NCBI RefSeq assembly: GCF_030733265.1
Contig: NZ_JASHJI010000004.1
Coordinates: 310,001 to 374,000 of the forward strand
Source: Roseibium sp. MMSF_3412
Lineage (GTDB): Bacteria; Pseudomonadota; Alphaproteobacteria; Rhizobiales; Stappiaceae
Direction: 5' to 3'
Length of the DNA: 64,000 nt
Below, one piece after another: positions 38,210 through 47,361 of this stretch; within the stretch, counting starts at the first letter, position 1; every line of letters starts with the position of its first letter. The notes under the pieces are model-generated. The model had not been told where the DNA came from, did not search any database, and worked only from the letters and a program-made list of their open reading frames with translations. The position numbers and the translations under genes were made by a program.

Positions 38210-39676
38210 TCAGAGCTTTTCCTCAAGACGCTCGCAAATCGTCTTGAGCACCTCGATGCGCGCATGACGCTTGTTTTCGGAGGACACCAGTGTCCAGGGC
38301 GCGTAGTGGGTCGAGGTCCGGTCGACCATGTCGCCAGCCGCTATCGCATACTGGTCCCATTTCAGCCGGTTGCGCCAATCCTCATCGGTGATCTTGTGCT
38401 GCTTGTAGGCCGTGTCTTCCCTGGCCTTGAAACGCCTGAGCTGCTCGTCTTCTGAAATCGCAAGCCAGAACTTGCAGACGATGTAACCGAAATCAGTGAG
38501 TTCCTGCTCGAACTCGTTGATTTCGTTGTAGGCCCGGAGCCAGTCGTCGTGTCCGGCGAACCCCTCGACCCTTTCAACCAGAACACGTTCGTACCAGGAA
38601 CGGTCGAAGAAGGCGAAATGCCCCTTGCGCGGCACGCGGCGCCAGAAGCGCCACAGGTACGGCCGTGCCTTTTCCTCGTCCGACGGGGCGGAAATCGGAT
38701 GCACCTTGTAGATGCGCGGGTCAAGCGGCCGGATCACACGGCGGATCGCGCCGCCCTTGCCGGCGGCATCATTGCCCTGAAACACCAGAACCACGCCGGT
38801 CTTCGACATGGACTTGCGATCGGAAAGCTCCGATAGCCGGTCCTGGTACTCCCGCCGTTTTTGCTCGTATTCCGGTTTGTCGAGAGACGCCGTCAGGTCG
38901 ATGTTGTCGACGGCGGATTCCTTTTGGATGCCACCGACAACCGGCGGCGCGGCAATGGATTCCGCCTCGCCGTCCTCCAGTTTCAGGCTCATGTTGCGGG
39001 CGACCGTCTGTGCCAGGGCCGCATCGCGATACTCGGCGTCCTGCGAGGGAATGACGAACCAGGGCGCATATCCCTTGCTTGTCTCCAGGACGATCTTTTC
39101 GCCGGCCTCGCTTGCCTTCTTGTGATGCTTGAGTGCCGCCCAGTCCGCGAGCACGTGGCGCGCGCTGTTTTTCTTTTCAATGTTCTTCAAGCGTTCCTTC
39201 TGCACGTCCTTCGGCAGGTAGAACCAGAATTTCAGGATAAGGATGTCCTCTTTGGACAGCATCTCCTCGAACCTGCGAATGCGCACAAGTGCCTTCTCGA
39301 AGGCGTCTTCATCTATTTTCTTGTAGATCCAGTCTCTCAGGACGGCCTGATACCAGCTTCCGAACACGATTGCCGTTTCGCCCTTTGCGGGCAGGTCGCG
39401 CCAGTAGCGCCACAGCGGTGGACGAAGACGGGCTTCGTCGGTGGGTTCGCCATAGGCGTTGCAGACCAGGTGCCGGGCGTCCATCCAGCCATAAAGCCGG
39501 GCCACTGCCTCGCCCTTGCCGGCGCCATCAAGACCGTCCACAAGGATCAGCGTCGAAAAGGGCTGCTTTTCGATCATCGGCAGTTGGGCTGCCAGAAGCT
39601 GTTCCCTGAGTTCAGGTTCCAGCTTCTTGAACTCCTTTTTGGTCATTTTTTGCGGCAGGCGGGCAGATTCGAACAT
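38210..39676 (-). CDS. pap: Two-domain polyphosphate:AMP phosphotransferase (PPK2 class II)
   Basis: A 488-residue protein with two PPK2 domains in tandem. Domain one has Walker A-like VDGLDGAGKGE near 48 and the lid FGSWYQAVL near 106. Domain two has FQGNDAAGKGG near 300 and FFDRSWYERVLVE near 355. Two-domain PPK2 proteins phosphorylate AMP with polyphosphate to give ADP. Domain one has GSWY where active domains have DRSWY, so domain two is probably the catalytic one. The ATG at 39676 has TGGAG six bases upstream and is chosen over the start at 39742. Confidence 0.92.
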   Translation of the reverse strand: MFESARLPQKMTKKEFKKLEPELREQLLAAQLPMIEKQPFSTLILVDGLDGAGKGEAVARLYGWMDARHLVCNAYGEPTDEARLRPPLWRYWRDLPAKGETAIVFGSWYQAVLRDWIYKKIDEDAFEKALVRIRRFEEMLSKEDILILKFWFYLPKDVQKERLKNIEKKNSARHVLADWAALKHHKKASEAGEKIVLETSKGYAPWFVIPSQDAEYRDAALAQTVARNMSLKLEDGEAESIAAPPVVGGIQKESAVDNIDLTASLDKPEYEQKRREYQDRLSELSDRKSMSKTGVVLVFQGNDAAGKGGAIRRVIRPLDPRIYKVHPISAPSDEEKARPYLWRFWRRVPRKGHFAFFDRSWYERVLVERVEGFAGHDDWLRAYNEINEFEQELTDFGYIVCKFWLAISEDEQLRRFKAREDTAYKQHKITDEDWRNRLKWDQYAIAAGDMVDRTSTHYAPWTLVSSENKRHARIEVLKTICERLEEKL

Positions 39677-39912
39677 CGGCGGCTCCAGAAAAAGCGTACG
39701 GGGAGCATCTTGTCCCAGCCGACGCCAAAAGGCCATGCGCAAATCAATCCTGGCCTGAATACCGGCAACGGCACTTTTTACTGTTGGTTGTGAAGAGCGG
39801 CACTTATATGAGACAGCGGATGTTTTTCCGTGAGCGATTCCATGTTGAAATCGGGACCGGAAAGACAGACAAGCTTCAAGATGTTGATTTTCAGTCAGAC
39901 TGACAGGCGTCC

Positions 39913-41961
39913 GTGACAGACTTTATAGACCCCGTTCTGACCTTCATTGCCGAAAACCCGGGGCTGGCGGGTCTGATCTGTTTTCTTGCCGCCATGGGGG
40001 AAGCGCTTTTTATCATCGGGCTGTTCGTGCCAACGACCGTTGTTCTGGTTGGTGCGGGAACCCTTGTGGGTCTTGGAAAGCTCGATCCGGTGCCGCTTTT
40101 CATCTGGACAACACTCGGGGCGACGGCGGGCGATGCCATCTCCTACTGGATCGGCTACCGCTTCAAGGACAAGATCAAGAGCATGTGGCCGCTGAACAAG
40201 TACGAGCACATGATCGTCAGCGGTGAAAAATTCTTCGAGCGCCACGGCGGAAAGAGCGTGTTCTTTGGCCGTTTCGTGCCGGGCGTCAAGTCCGTGGTTC
40301 CCGGAATTGCCGGGATGGCCGGCATGAATTTCACCCGTTTTTCGGTGGTGAACGTGACATCCGCCTTTGCCTGGACGATTGCCCATATGGGTCCGGGCAT
40401 CATTGCCGGGTCCGCGCTCAATGCGATCGGTCAGATCAGCGGGCGGCTTGCCCTTGTCCTCGGCGCGCTGCTCCTGATCATCTTCCTCATCGTGATGCTC
40501 GGGCGCTGGCTTATCCTGATCATCCTGCCGCTCTTTCCAAATGCACATGCCGCGATCGTGTCCTGGTTTGCGAAACGGCCGGGCCGGGTCTCCCAGTGGA
40601 TCGCGCGCAATTTCGATCCGGCGCATCCGCGCTCCGCGGGCATGCTTGCGTCCGCCATCCTGCTGCTGATTACAATGCCGGCGTTTTTCTGGATCGTTGG
40701 AGAAGTATCGCCGGGCGAGCCGATGGTGCGCGCGGACCTGGCGATCCTGAACTTCTTCGACAGTGTGCGATCCACGGCCGGCGACAAGATCATGGTCTTC
40801 TTTACCATGCTGGGAGACGGTGTCGTCGTCACGGCGGTGACCGTCGTCGTCGCGGCCTATCTCTTTGGCCGCAAGGCGTGGCGGCGGGGCATCGGCTTCA
40901 TCATCGCCATGGCCGGGACAGCCATGTTTGTACCGCTGTTCAAGCTCATCCTGCACCGCTCCCGTCCGATCGAACTCTACGCCGGCGCCGATGCCTACAG
41001 CTTTCCGAGCGGTCACGCCACGTTGACCGCCGTTCTCTTCGGTATCAGCGCTGTTCTGATCGCGCATGATCTCAACCGCTGGCTCAAGGCGACCGTGTTC
41101 ACGGTGTCCGCAACGCTTGTCATCACCATCGGTTTCTCGCGGATCTACCTCGGCGCGCACTGGATGTCGGACGTGCTCGCCGGCCTGTTGTTCGGAACCG
41201 CGATGGTGTCCGCCTTTGCCTTTGTCTTCGGTCCGATCCACAACGAGAAAATCGGGCGGGCGACGCTCGCCGCGCTTGTCGTCACCACACTGACCATCTT
41301 CGGCGGCTGGCATATCTGGTCAGCATTCAATCAGGCGCTCATAACCTATCAGCCGAGGGTCCACACCGAAATGCTGACGGCATCCAAGTGGCGCGACGGG
41401 GAATGGCGGTCGCTTCCGGACAGGCGCATCGAACTCAATGGTGACCGCGAGGAACCGCTCGTGATCCAGTATGCCGGACCCCTGGACGCATTTGCCGCGG
41501 TCGCGGAAAAGGACGGCTGGCAGATCCCGCCGAAGTGGAACCTGACAACGGCGGGCGGCTTTGTCGAAGGTCAGACACCGCCGGACTCGCTGCCCATCCT
41601 GCCGAGAACCCAGAACGGCCGGCAGCCGGATCTTGTTCTCATCCACAAGGACCTGGATGAGGAAAAAGGCGGGCGCTGGGTGCTACGGCTATGGCCGAGC
41701 CTTTACCAGGTCTACGACGATGGCAGCCTGCAGCCGCTGTTCCTCGGAAGCGTTGTTCACGAGAACATCCTCAGACCGATGGGCGAGTTCTCCGGCCCAA
41801 GAACAGATCTTTTTTCTCCCCCCGATTCGGAAAACCCGGCGCTGCAAATCCCCGGCGCTATCGCCAAAACACGCGCGGACGGTACCAAGGTCATCCTGGG
41901 TCTCATCGACCGGCCCCACTCCGCCGGGACGGATACCCAGAAAGCCGGACCGAAACAGTAG
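39913..41961 (+). CDS. DedA-PAP2-LssY three-domain membrane protein
   Basis: A 682-residue fusion. Residues 1 to about 200 are a DedA/SNARE-associated domain (GEALFIIGLFVPTT; FFGRFVPGVKSVVPGIAGM). Residues about 250-440 are a PAP2 phosphatase with complete motifs KLILHRSRP, PSGHATL and SRIYLGAHWMSD. Residues about 460-660 are a soluble LssY C-terminal-like domain. Around ten membrane segments are visible. It should flip or bind a lipid and dephosphorylate it (undecaprenyl-diphosphate or phosphatidate type). The start is GTG at 39913 without a strong ribosome-binding site. It stands alone. Confidence 0.88.
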   Translation: MTDFIDPVLTFIAENPGLAGLICFLAAMGEALFIIGLFVPTTVVLVGAGTLVGLGKLDPVPLFIWTTLGATAGDAISYWIGYRFKDKIKSMWPLNKYEHMIVSGEKFFERHGGKSVFFGRFVPGVKSVVPGIAGMAGMNFTRFSVVNVTSAFAWTIAHMGPGIIAGSALNAIGQISGRLALVLGALLLIIFLIVMLGRWLILIILPLFPNAHAAIVSWFAKRPGRVSQWIARNFDPAHPRSAGMLASAILLLITMPAFFWIVGEVSPGEPMVRADLAILNFFDSVRSTAGDKIMVFFTMLGDGVVVTAVTVVVAAYLFGRKAWRRGIGFIIAMAGTAMFVPLFKLILHRSRPIELYAGADAYSFPSGHATLTAVLFGISAVLIAHDLNRWLKATVFTVSATLVITIGFSRIYLGAHWMSDVLAGLLFGTAMVSAFAFVFGPIHNEKIGRATLAALVVTTLTIFGGWHIWSAFNQALITYQPRVHTEMLTASKWRDGEWRSLPDRRIELNGDREEPLVIQYAGPLDAFAAVAEKDGWQIPPKWNLTTAGGFVEGQTPPDSLPILPRTQNGRQPDLVLIHKDLDEEKGGRWVLRLWPSLYQVYDDGSLQPLFLGSVVHENILRPMGEFSGPRTDLFSPPDSENPALQIPGAIAKTRADGTKVILGLIDRPHSAGTDTQKAGPKQ

Positions 41962-42082
41962 GCTGCTGATCAGCTTGCAAGCGGCAGTTTCGCCGCTCGG
42001 GGCGTACCCAGCAAACATTCGACCCGTCCCTGGCGCTCCGGCTGCCCGCCGCCAAGCCTGAAAAGGACTTGAACCCAAGCCA

Positions 42083-42107
42083 ATATATTCATATATTCGA
42101 AAATATA
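42083..42107. promoter_or_regulatory. AT-rich operator, BigR/SqrR-like, for the sulfide operon
   Basis: Two tandem ATATATTC octamers (42083-42090, 42091-42098) lead into an inverted repeat TATATT-CGAA-AATATA at 42092-42107, ending 18 bases before the first YeeE gene. AT-rich palindromes of this kind bind the persulfide-sensing ArsR-type repressor BigR in front of homologous operons in Agrobacterium and Xylella. No ArsR gene lies next to it here, so the regulator would act from elsewhere. Confidence 0.55.
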
Positions 42108-42125
42108 AGATTAAAAGGGCAGGAC

Positions 42126-42554
42126 ATGACTGAATTCACGCCTCTTCAAAGCCTGGCAGGAGGTCTCCTGATCGGGTTCGCCGCGGTCGCCCTGATGGCA
42201 ACGCTTGGCCGCATTGCCGGTATCAGCGGCGTCGTCAACGGCCTTCTGACGCTCAAGCTGAACCAGGACTGGGCCTGGCGGGCAGCTTTCGCCGCCGGGA
42301 TGGTGCTCAGCCCGCTGGTCTTTCTCGGGCTGACGGGCCGGCTTCCTGAAATCAGCGTACCATCGTCGCCCACGCTTCTGATCGCCGGCGGATTTCTGAT
42401 CGGGGCCGGGGTCACCTTCGGGTCCGGCTGCACCAGCGGACATGGTGTCTGCGGCATGTCGCGCCTTTCGATCCGGTCAATCGTTGCCACGCTGACCTTC
42501 ATGGCAACGGCGGGCGTCACCGTTTTCCTGATCCGGCACGTAATTGGAGGCTGA
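42126..42554 (+). CDS. YeeE/YedE family membrane protein, first half (thiosulfate/sulfur transporter-like)
   Basis: A 142-residue membrane protein with four hydrophobic segments and the family signature FGSGCTSGHGVCGMSRLS near residues 102-119, whose cysteines pass sulfur compounds in TsuA-type proteins. The paired gene 42556 supplies the other half; together they equal one full-length YeeE. The ATG at 42126 is preceded by GGGCAGGAC. The upstream in-frame ATG at 42069 lies before the operator and is rejected. Co-transcribed with the ETHE1-like persulfide enzyme. Confidence 0.9.
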   Translation: MTEFTPLQSLAGGLLIGFAAVALMATLGRIAGISGVVNGLLTLKLNQDWAWRAAFAAGMVLSPLVFLGLTGRLPEISVPSSPTLLIAGGFLIGAGVTFGSGCTSGHGVCGMSRLSIRSIVATLTFMATAGVTVFLIRHVIGG

Positions 42555-42555
42555 T

Positions 42556-43008
42556 ATGCTCAGAGTTCTTTCCGCCTTTGCCATTGGTCTCGTTTTCGGC
42601 ACCGGAATTCTGGTTTCCGGCATGGGCAATCCGGCCAAGGTTCTGAATTTCTTCGACGTTGCCGGGACCTGGGACCCAAGCCTTGCCTTTGTGATGGGCG
42701 GCGCGCTTGTGGTCACCGCGATCGGCTACCGGCTGGTTTTCCGGATGCACGAACCGCTGTTTGCAACAGGGTTCTCCCTGCCGACCCGGCAGGATCTCGA
42801 CATGAAACTTCTCGGGGGGTCCGCGGTCTTCGGCATCGGCTGGGGCATGAGCGGTTTCTGCCCGGGAGGACTTGTGCCGGTGCTTGGAATCGGGCTTGGG
42901 ATCGGATTGACCGGGCCGCTTCTCACCGCAGCAGCCATTGCCGCCGGCATGCTCGCGGCACGGTGGACAAGCCGACTGGTTTCCAGCGGGCAACCTGCAA
43001 GCGCTTGA
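42556..43008 (+). CDS. YeeE/YedE family membrane protein, second half
   Basis: A 150-residue membrane protein with four hydrophobic segments. FGTGILVSGMGNPAKVLNF opens it near residue 14, and the conserved GMSGFCPGGLVPVLG lies near 97-111, with the second-half cysteine. GGAGG lies five bases before the ATG, one base after the stop of the first half. It likely forms a complex with the first half to carry a sulfur compound (thiosulfate, sulfite or sulfide) across the inner membrane. The frame's earlier TTG at 42544 is not needed. Confidence 0.9.
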   Translation: MLRVLSAFAIGLVFGTGILVSGMGNPAKVLNFFDVAGTWDPSLAFVMGGALVVTAIGYRLVFRMHEPLFATGFSLPTRQDLDMKLLGGSAVFGIGWGMSGFCPGGLVPVLGIGLGIGLTGPLLTAAAIAAGMLAARWTSRLVSSGQPASA

Positions 43009-43019
43009 AGGAGAGAGAC

Positions 43020-43913
43020 ATGCCGGGTTCCAATTACCCCGTCGACATGGACATAAGGCCCGATGTGAAGGCGTTCTTCGATCCGGCGACAAACACGATC
43101 AGCTACGTGGTCAGGGATCCGTCCTCAAAGGCCTGCGCCGTCGTCGACAGCGTCATGGATATCGATATCGCAGCCGGCCGCATCACCTATGACAACGCAA
43201 ACGAGATCATCGCCTATATCGAGGAAAACGGGCTTGAGCTCGAATGGCTGATCGAAACACATGTCCATGCCGACCATCTCTCCGGAGCGCCCTACATCCA
43301 GCAGAAACTTGGCGGCAAACTGGGTATCGGCGACCAGATCACCGTCATCCAGGAAACCTTCGGCAAGGTTTTCAACGAGGGCACGGAATTCCAGCGCGAC
43401 GGCAGCCAGTTCGACCGGCTGTTTCAGGACGGCGACACCTACCGGATCGGAGAGATGACCGCCTTTGCCATGGCCACACCCGGCCACACGCCGGCCTGCA
43501 TGGTGCACGTGATGGGCAACGCCGCCTTTGCCGGCGATACGCTGTTCATGCCCGATGGCGGTTCGGCGCGCGCGGATTTCCCCGGCGGCGACGCGGCGAT
43601 GCTGTACGATTCCATCCAGAAGGTCCTGTCCCTGCCGGAGGACATGCGCCTGTTCATGTGTCACGACTACGGCCCGAACGGGCGGGACATTCAGTGGGAA
43701 ACGACCGTTGGCGACGAAAAGACCCACAACATCCATGTCGGCGGCGGCAAGACCCGGGAAGAGTTCGTGAAGTTCCGCACCGAACGCGATGCCCAGCTCT
43801 CCATGCCCAAGCTCATCATTCCGTCCATCCAGGTCAACATGCGCGCAGGCAAGCTGCCGCCTGCCGATGACAGCGGAAAGACCTTCCTGAAAGTGCCTGT
43901 GAACGCGCTTTGA
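43020..43913 (+). CDS. ETHE1/Blh-type persulfide dioxygenase (metallo-beta-lactamase fold)
   Basis: A 297-residue enzyme with the metal motif HVHADH at residues 81-86, a PGHTPACMV second His near 155, GDTLFMPDGGSARADFPGG near 175, and MCHDYGPN near 217. These place it in the ETHE1/PDO group, which oxidises glutathione persulfide to sulfite with one iron. Bacterial copies next to YeeE pairs are known as Blh. The ATG at 43020 follows AAGGAGAG. It ends the operon for sulfide detoxification. Confidence 0.92.
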   Translation: MPGSNYPVDMDIRPDVKAFFDPATNTISYVVRDPSSKACAVVDSVMDIDIAAGRITYDNANEIIAYIEENGLELEWLIETHVHADHLSGAPYIQQKLGGKLGIGDQITVIQETFGKVFNEGTEFQRDGSQFDRLFQDGDTYRIGEMTAFAMATPGHTPACMVHVMGNAAFAGDTLFMPDGGSARADFPGGDAAMLYDSIQKVLSLPEDMRLFMCHDYGPNGRDIQWETTVGDEKTHNIHVGGGKTREEFVKFRTERDAQLSMPKLIIPSIQVNMRAGKLPPADDSGKTFLKVPVNAL

Positions 43914-43962
43914 GCGTCGCTAAGCGGACGAAGCTCACTGCAATCGCGGCCTTGCCGAAGGC

Positions 43963-44448
43963 TTATTCGTCTGCTGCCTTCAGCACCGGCGTGATCTTCT
44001 CGCAAAAGCGGAACCGGACCGGTGGACGCTCGCCCTCCTGAACCAGGAGACCGCCCGTTCCGCGCGGCTGTACCGTGACAAGTTCGATCGACTCCGCGCC
44101 GCTGTTCAGCAGGCAATTGATCGCTGCACGTTGGGTGTCCCTGCCACCAAGCTCGGCTCCATAGACCTGGCAGATACGGTCCGGCATTTCCCAGAGGCCG
44201 CGATAAATCGCGAGCGCACTGCCCGGCGCGCTCCGGTCGATACTCTGCGGTGGGCAATCGCTCAGATCCCGGACCCAGATACCTTGCGCGAAATCGGCAA
44301 AGCGCAGATCGAGCGTCCGTCCTTGCAGCAAAGGCGCGGATTTGGGAACCTGAACCTTCAGATCTCCCTTGGCCGCGAAGCCGGTTGCCGATGGCAAAGT
44401 CAGCAGTGCGGCAAGGAGCACGCCCCGCCCAAGATATCTCAAATACAT
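43963..44448 (-). CDS. Hypothetical exported protein
   Basis: A 161-residue protein. Residues 1-26 form a Sec signal peptide with the hydrophobic core GVLLAALLTLPSATG and probable cleavage after Phe-Ala-Ala. The mature part has four cysteines (in DCPPQ, RICQV, INCLL and RFCEK), perhaps two disulfides, and no motif I know. The ATG at 44448 has AGGAGG at its ribosome-binding site, so the upstream start at 44484 is rejected. It faces the ETHE1-like gene and has its own promoter region shared with mmcB. Function unknown. Confidence 0.75.
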   Translation of the reverse strand: MYLRYLGRGVLLAALLTLPSATGFAAKGDLKVQVPKSAPLLQGRTLDLRFADFAQGIWVRDLSDCPPQSIDRSAPGSALAIYRGLWEMPDRICQVYGAELGGRDTQRAAINCLLNSGAESIELVTVQPRGTGGLLVQEGERPPVRFRFCEKITPVLKAADE

Positions 44449-44554
44449 TGCCCCTCCTGGCCTGACTGTCACCAGCATACCCACGTGGCCCGTATCCGGA
44501 AACAGTCAAAGTGCCGGGTCACGCCCTGTTTAAAACACAGCTCTTGCAAAATGT

Positions 44555-44569
44555 GAACAAAGATGGAAC
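44555..44569 (+). promoter_or_regulatory. LexA (SOS) box, GAAC-N7-GAAC
   Basis: GAAC at 44555-44558 and GAAC at 44566-44569 are separated by exactly seven bases, the direct-repeat SOS box of alphaproteobacteria. The second GAAC ends ten bases before the mmcB ATG, so LexA would block transcription or early elongation. Confidence 0.85.
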
Positions 44570-44578
44570 AAATTCCGC

Positions 44579-45088
44579 ATGACACAGGAAACGAAACCTG
44601 CGGCCGGACGCCTCCAGCTGGACGATCCCCTCGTCGACGGCCGCCAGTCGGAAACGGCTCTCAAGGTCTGGCGCGGAACCGCCCGGCTGATGCGCCAGCT
44701 CGACTTTTCCTGCCTGCCGGAAGTTACGCTCGCCTCTTCCCGGCGGGCCGACCTGCTTGCGCTCGGCCCGAAACACCAGCTCTGGATTGTCGAGGTCAAG
44801 TCTTCGGTCGCCGACTTCCGCGCGGACAACAAATGGCCGGACTACCGGCAACACTGCGACCGGCTGTTTTTTGCAACCCACCCCGATGTGCCGCTTGATA
44901 TCTTTCCGGAAGAGGCCGGTCTTATCGTCTCGGACGGGTTCGGAGCGGAGATCCTGCGCGACGCTCCGGAACACAAGCTGGCCGCGGCGACACGAAAGTC
45001 GGTGACCCATCGCTTTGCCCGCCACGCCGCGAACCGGCTGCACGATCTTTCCGACCCGGACGGGAAGCGCTTTTTCGAAGGCCTTTGA
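44579..45088 (+). CDS. mmcB: MmcB-family DNA repair protein
   Basis: A 169-residue protein of the MmcB/COG5321 family with a PD-(D/E)XK nuclease-like core: RRADLLALGPKHQLWIVEVKSS near residues 55-76 provides the D...E-x-K triad. In Caulobacter mmcB is SOS-induced and protects from mitomycin C. The LexA box directly in front agrees with that. The gene is single, with the photolyase gene 91 bases downstream and likely expressed separately. Confidence 0.92.
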   Translation: MTQETKPAAGRLQLDDPLVDGRQSETALKVWRGTARLMRQLDFSCLPEVTLASSRRADLLALGPKHQLWIVEVKSSVADFRADNKWPDYRQHCDRLFFATHPDVPLDIFPEEAGLIVSDGFGAEILRDAPEHKLAAATRKSVTHRFARHAANRLHDLSDPDGKRFFEGL

Positions 45089-45179
45089 CTGCCTGGGCGC
45101 CACGGGAAATCAGCCGGCGATCCGTTGTTCTAGCTGTGCGTAGAAGGAATGTCGCAACTCACCTTAGGCGGATGCAATC

Positions 45180-46739
45180 GTGGTCGCAGACATGCAGGTC
45201 GTCTGGTTCAAAAAAGATCTTCGCGTACAGGATCACGCTCCCCTCAAACGCGCCAGCCTGCGCGGCGGGCCCGTTCTTCCGCTCTATGTCTTCGAACCGG
45301 ACTTCTGGCGGCAGCCGGACGCCTCGGGACGGCATTTTTCTTTCCTTGCGGAGTGCCTTGAAGACCTGCGGCAGGACCTCGCCCGCCTCGGTCAGACCCT
45401 GATTATCCGAACCGGTGACGTGACCGACATTCTGGGGGCGCTCTCCAGGGAACGTCCGATCGAAAGACTCTGGTCCCACGAGGAAACCGGCAATGCCTGG
45501 ACGTTCGAGCGCGACAAGCGCGTTGCCGGGTGGTGCCGTTCGAAGGGCATCGCATGGACCGAATGCCGGCAGACAGGTGTCCTGCGCGGGTTGAAAAACC
45601 GCGATGGCTGGGCCCGCAAATGGGACACCTTCATGGCCGAGGCGCCGGTTGAACCGCCGCAGCTGACACCGCTCACAGGGATTGATCCGGGCAACGTTCC
45701 AGCTCCCGGCGAGCTTGGACTAGCCGATGACCCCTGTCCCGGACGCCAAAGCGGCGGCCGCACCAAGGCCCTGTCCACGCTGGAGAGCTTTCTGTTCTCC
45801 CGCGGCAAGACCTACCGCGCCGCCATGTCGACACCCGTGCGCGCTTTCAATGCCTGTTCAAGACTGTCTCCCCACCTGACGTTCGGCACTCTGTCGATGC
45901 GCGAGACCGCGCAGGCGGCCTGGGCACGGCAGCGCCAGTTGAAGGAAAGCCTGTTTCCCGGCCGCAGCACCTGGCAAGCTTCCATGCGGTCGTTCTCCGG
46001 CCGTCTGCACTGGCATTGCCATTTCATGCAGAAACTCGAAGATGAGACACGTCTGGAGCATCACAATCTGCACGGTGCCTATGACGGATTGCGTCCGTCC
46101 GCGCCGGACCTGACGCGCCTCAGAGCCTGGGAGGCAGGCGAAACCGGCCTGCCATTCGTTGACGCCTGCATGCGCTGCCTGAGAGACACAGGCTGGATGA
46201 ATTTTCGCATGCGGGCCATGCTGATTGCGGTTTCCAGCTACCACCTCTGGCTCGACTGGCGCGCACCCGGTGAGCACCTGGCACGGCTCTTCACCGATTA
46301 TGAGCCCGGCATTCACTGGCCGCAGGTGCAAATGCAATCCGGGACTACCGGCATCAACACGATCCGCATCTACAATCCGGTGAAACAGGGCCTTGACCAG
46401 GACCCCGACGGCACCTTCGTGCGCATGTGGGTCCCGGAACTTGCGAACCTGGACGGCCAGAATGTTCATGAACCCTGGAAGGCGGACGGCGCAGGGAAAA
46501 TCCTTGGGAAATCCTACCCCTTCCCGATTGTCGATTACCTGAGCGCGGCAAAGGAGGCACGCGAGAAGGTCTGGGCCATCCGGAAAGGACAGGCCTTTCG
46601 CGGCAAATCTGCGGACATCCAGGAGAAACACGGTAGCCGAAAAAGCGGCATAGCCATGCGCGGGCAGGAGCGCACGCGCCGCCGCACGCGCCGGAACCGC
46701 TCGTCCGACCAGGCAGACCTCTTCGAGATCCCAACATGA
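45180..46739 (+). CDS. Cryptochrome/photolyase family protein
   Basis: A 519-residue flavoprotein. Residues 1-130 are the N-terminal alpha/beta domain ([24 protein letters not shown]). The FAD-binding helical domain follows from about 200 ([25 protein letters not shown]), and [25 protein letters not shown] lies near 400-424. The pocket sequence [12 protein letters not shown] differs from classic CPD photolyase (typically G-x-DA), which places it in the less studied proteobacterial branch paired with DUF2256. The last 40 residues are Arg-rich. The GTG at 45180 has AGGCGG eight bases upstream; ATG 45192 is possible. It repairs UV lesions or senses blue light. Confidence 0.9.
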   Translation: MVADMQVVWFKKDLRVQDHAPLKRASLRGGPVLPLYVFEPDFWRQPDASGRHFSFLAECLEDLRQDLARLGQTLIIRTGDVTDILGALSRERPIERLWSHEETGNAWTFERDKRVAGWCRSKGIAWTECRQTGVLRGLKNRDGWARKWDTFMAEAPVEPPQLTPLTGIDPGNVPAPGELGLADDPCPGRQSGGRTKALSTLESFLFSRGKTYRAAMSTPVRAFNACSRLSPHLTFGTLSMRETAQAAWARQRQLKESLFPGRSTWQASMRSFSGRLHWHCHFMQKLEDETRLEHHNLHGAYDGLRPSAPDLTRLRAWEAGETGLPFVDACMRCLRDTGWMNFRMRAMLIAVSSYHLWLDWRAPGEHLARLFTDYEPGIHWPQVQMQSGTTGINTIRIYNPVKQGLDQDPDGTFVRMWVPELANLDGQNVHEPWKADGAGKILGKSYPFPIVDYLSAAKEAREKVWAIRKGQAFRGKSADIQEKHGSRKSGIAMRGQERTRRRTRRNRSSDQADLFEIPT

Positions 46740-46897
46740 AGATGCGCAAGAAATCCGACTTGCCGCAAAAGACCTGTCCGGCCTGCGGACGTCCGTTCAC
46801 CTGGCGCAAGAAATGGGAGCGGGTCTGGGACGACGTGCGGTTCTGCTCAGGCAGGTGCCGGCGCCAGCGCGGACAGCAAAAGCCACCCACGGCGTGA
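46736..46897 (+). CDS. DUF2256 zinc-ribbon mini-protein
   Basis: A 53-residue basic protein overlapping the photolyase stop as ATGA. It reads as the DUF2256 family: two Cys pairs, CPAC near residues 14-17 and CSGRC near 37-41, around the conserved [15 protein letters not shown] stretch, probably binding one zinc. The same gene pair is conserved in many bacteria. It may be a partner or light-damage cofactor of the photolyase, but its role is not known. Confidence 0.9.
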   Translation: MKMRKKSDLPQKTCPACGRPFTWRKKWERVWDDVRFCSGRCRRQRGQQKPPTA

Positions 46898-46921
46898 ATG
46901 GCTGAGAGCGATCTTCCACCT

Positions 46922-46972
46922 TGGCATCCATGCCGCCGCAGCACCATTCGATGACCTTCCCGGTTCGAGAGC
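46922..46972 (+). repeat. 51-base dispersed repeat, copy A
   Basis: It begins TGGCATCCATGCCG and ends CCCGGTTCGAGAGC. It differs from copy B (47311-47361) at only a few positions. Confidence 0.8.
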
Positions 46973-47289
46973 GAGCGCCATGTTTCGGTCTGACGCAAAG
47001 CCGGGATACGGATTTGTTCTTGTTGTTTGTCGTCCCGGTTTGGTGCGTAAGCGGCAAGACCGGGATCCAGTACGCCGTATGGCTGGCGGTTGGAGGAAAG
47101 CGGAGAAACAAGAGGGTACTGGCTTGCGGCCTTCCGCTGCGCTTCAGCCGGAATGACAACTCATTGACAGAGGATCGCCTTACGAGAACCACCCCGGGCT
47201 AAATCGAAATGCAAACGGCATGGATTGCAGGGTCAAGCCCTGCAATGACTACCGGTTAGAGAGGTGTCCAACGCAAAATAATCACACGC

Positions 47290-47361
47290 GGTCATGCCAT
47301 GGCTCGACCATGGCATCCATGCCGTTGCAGCACCACTCGATGACCTTCCCGGTTCGAGAGC
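47290..47361 (+). repeat. Dispersed repeat, copy B with left module
   Basis: 47290-47327 matches 923-960 with one base change, including the internal CCATGGC/GCCATGG-type palindrome. 47311-47361 matches copy A. The two modules overlap here and occur singly elsewhere, so the elements are mosaic. Confidence 0.8.

Noticed and set aside
39895..41313. 472-codon minus-strand open frame rich in His/Asp/Glu
   Set aside because: Antisense shadow of the hydrophobic DedA-PAP2 gene, which explains the hydrophilic composition.
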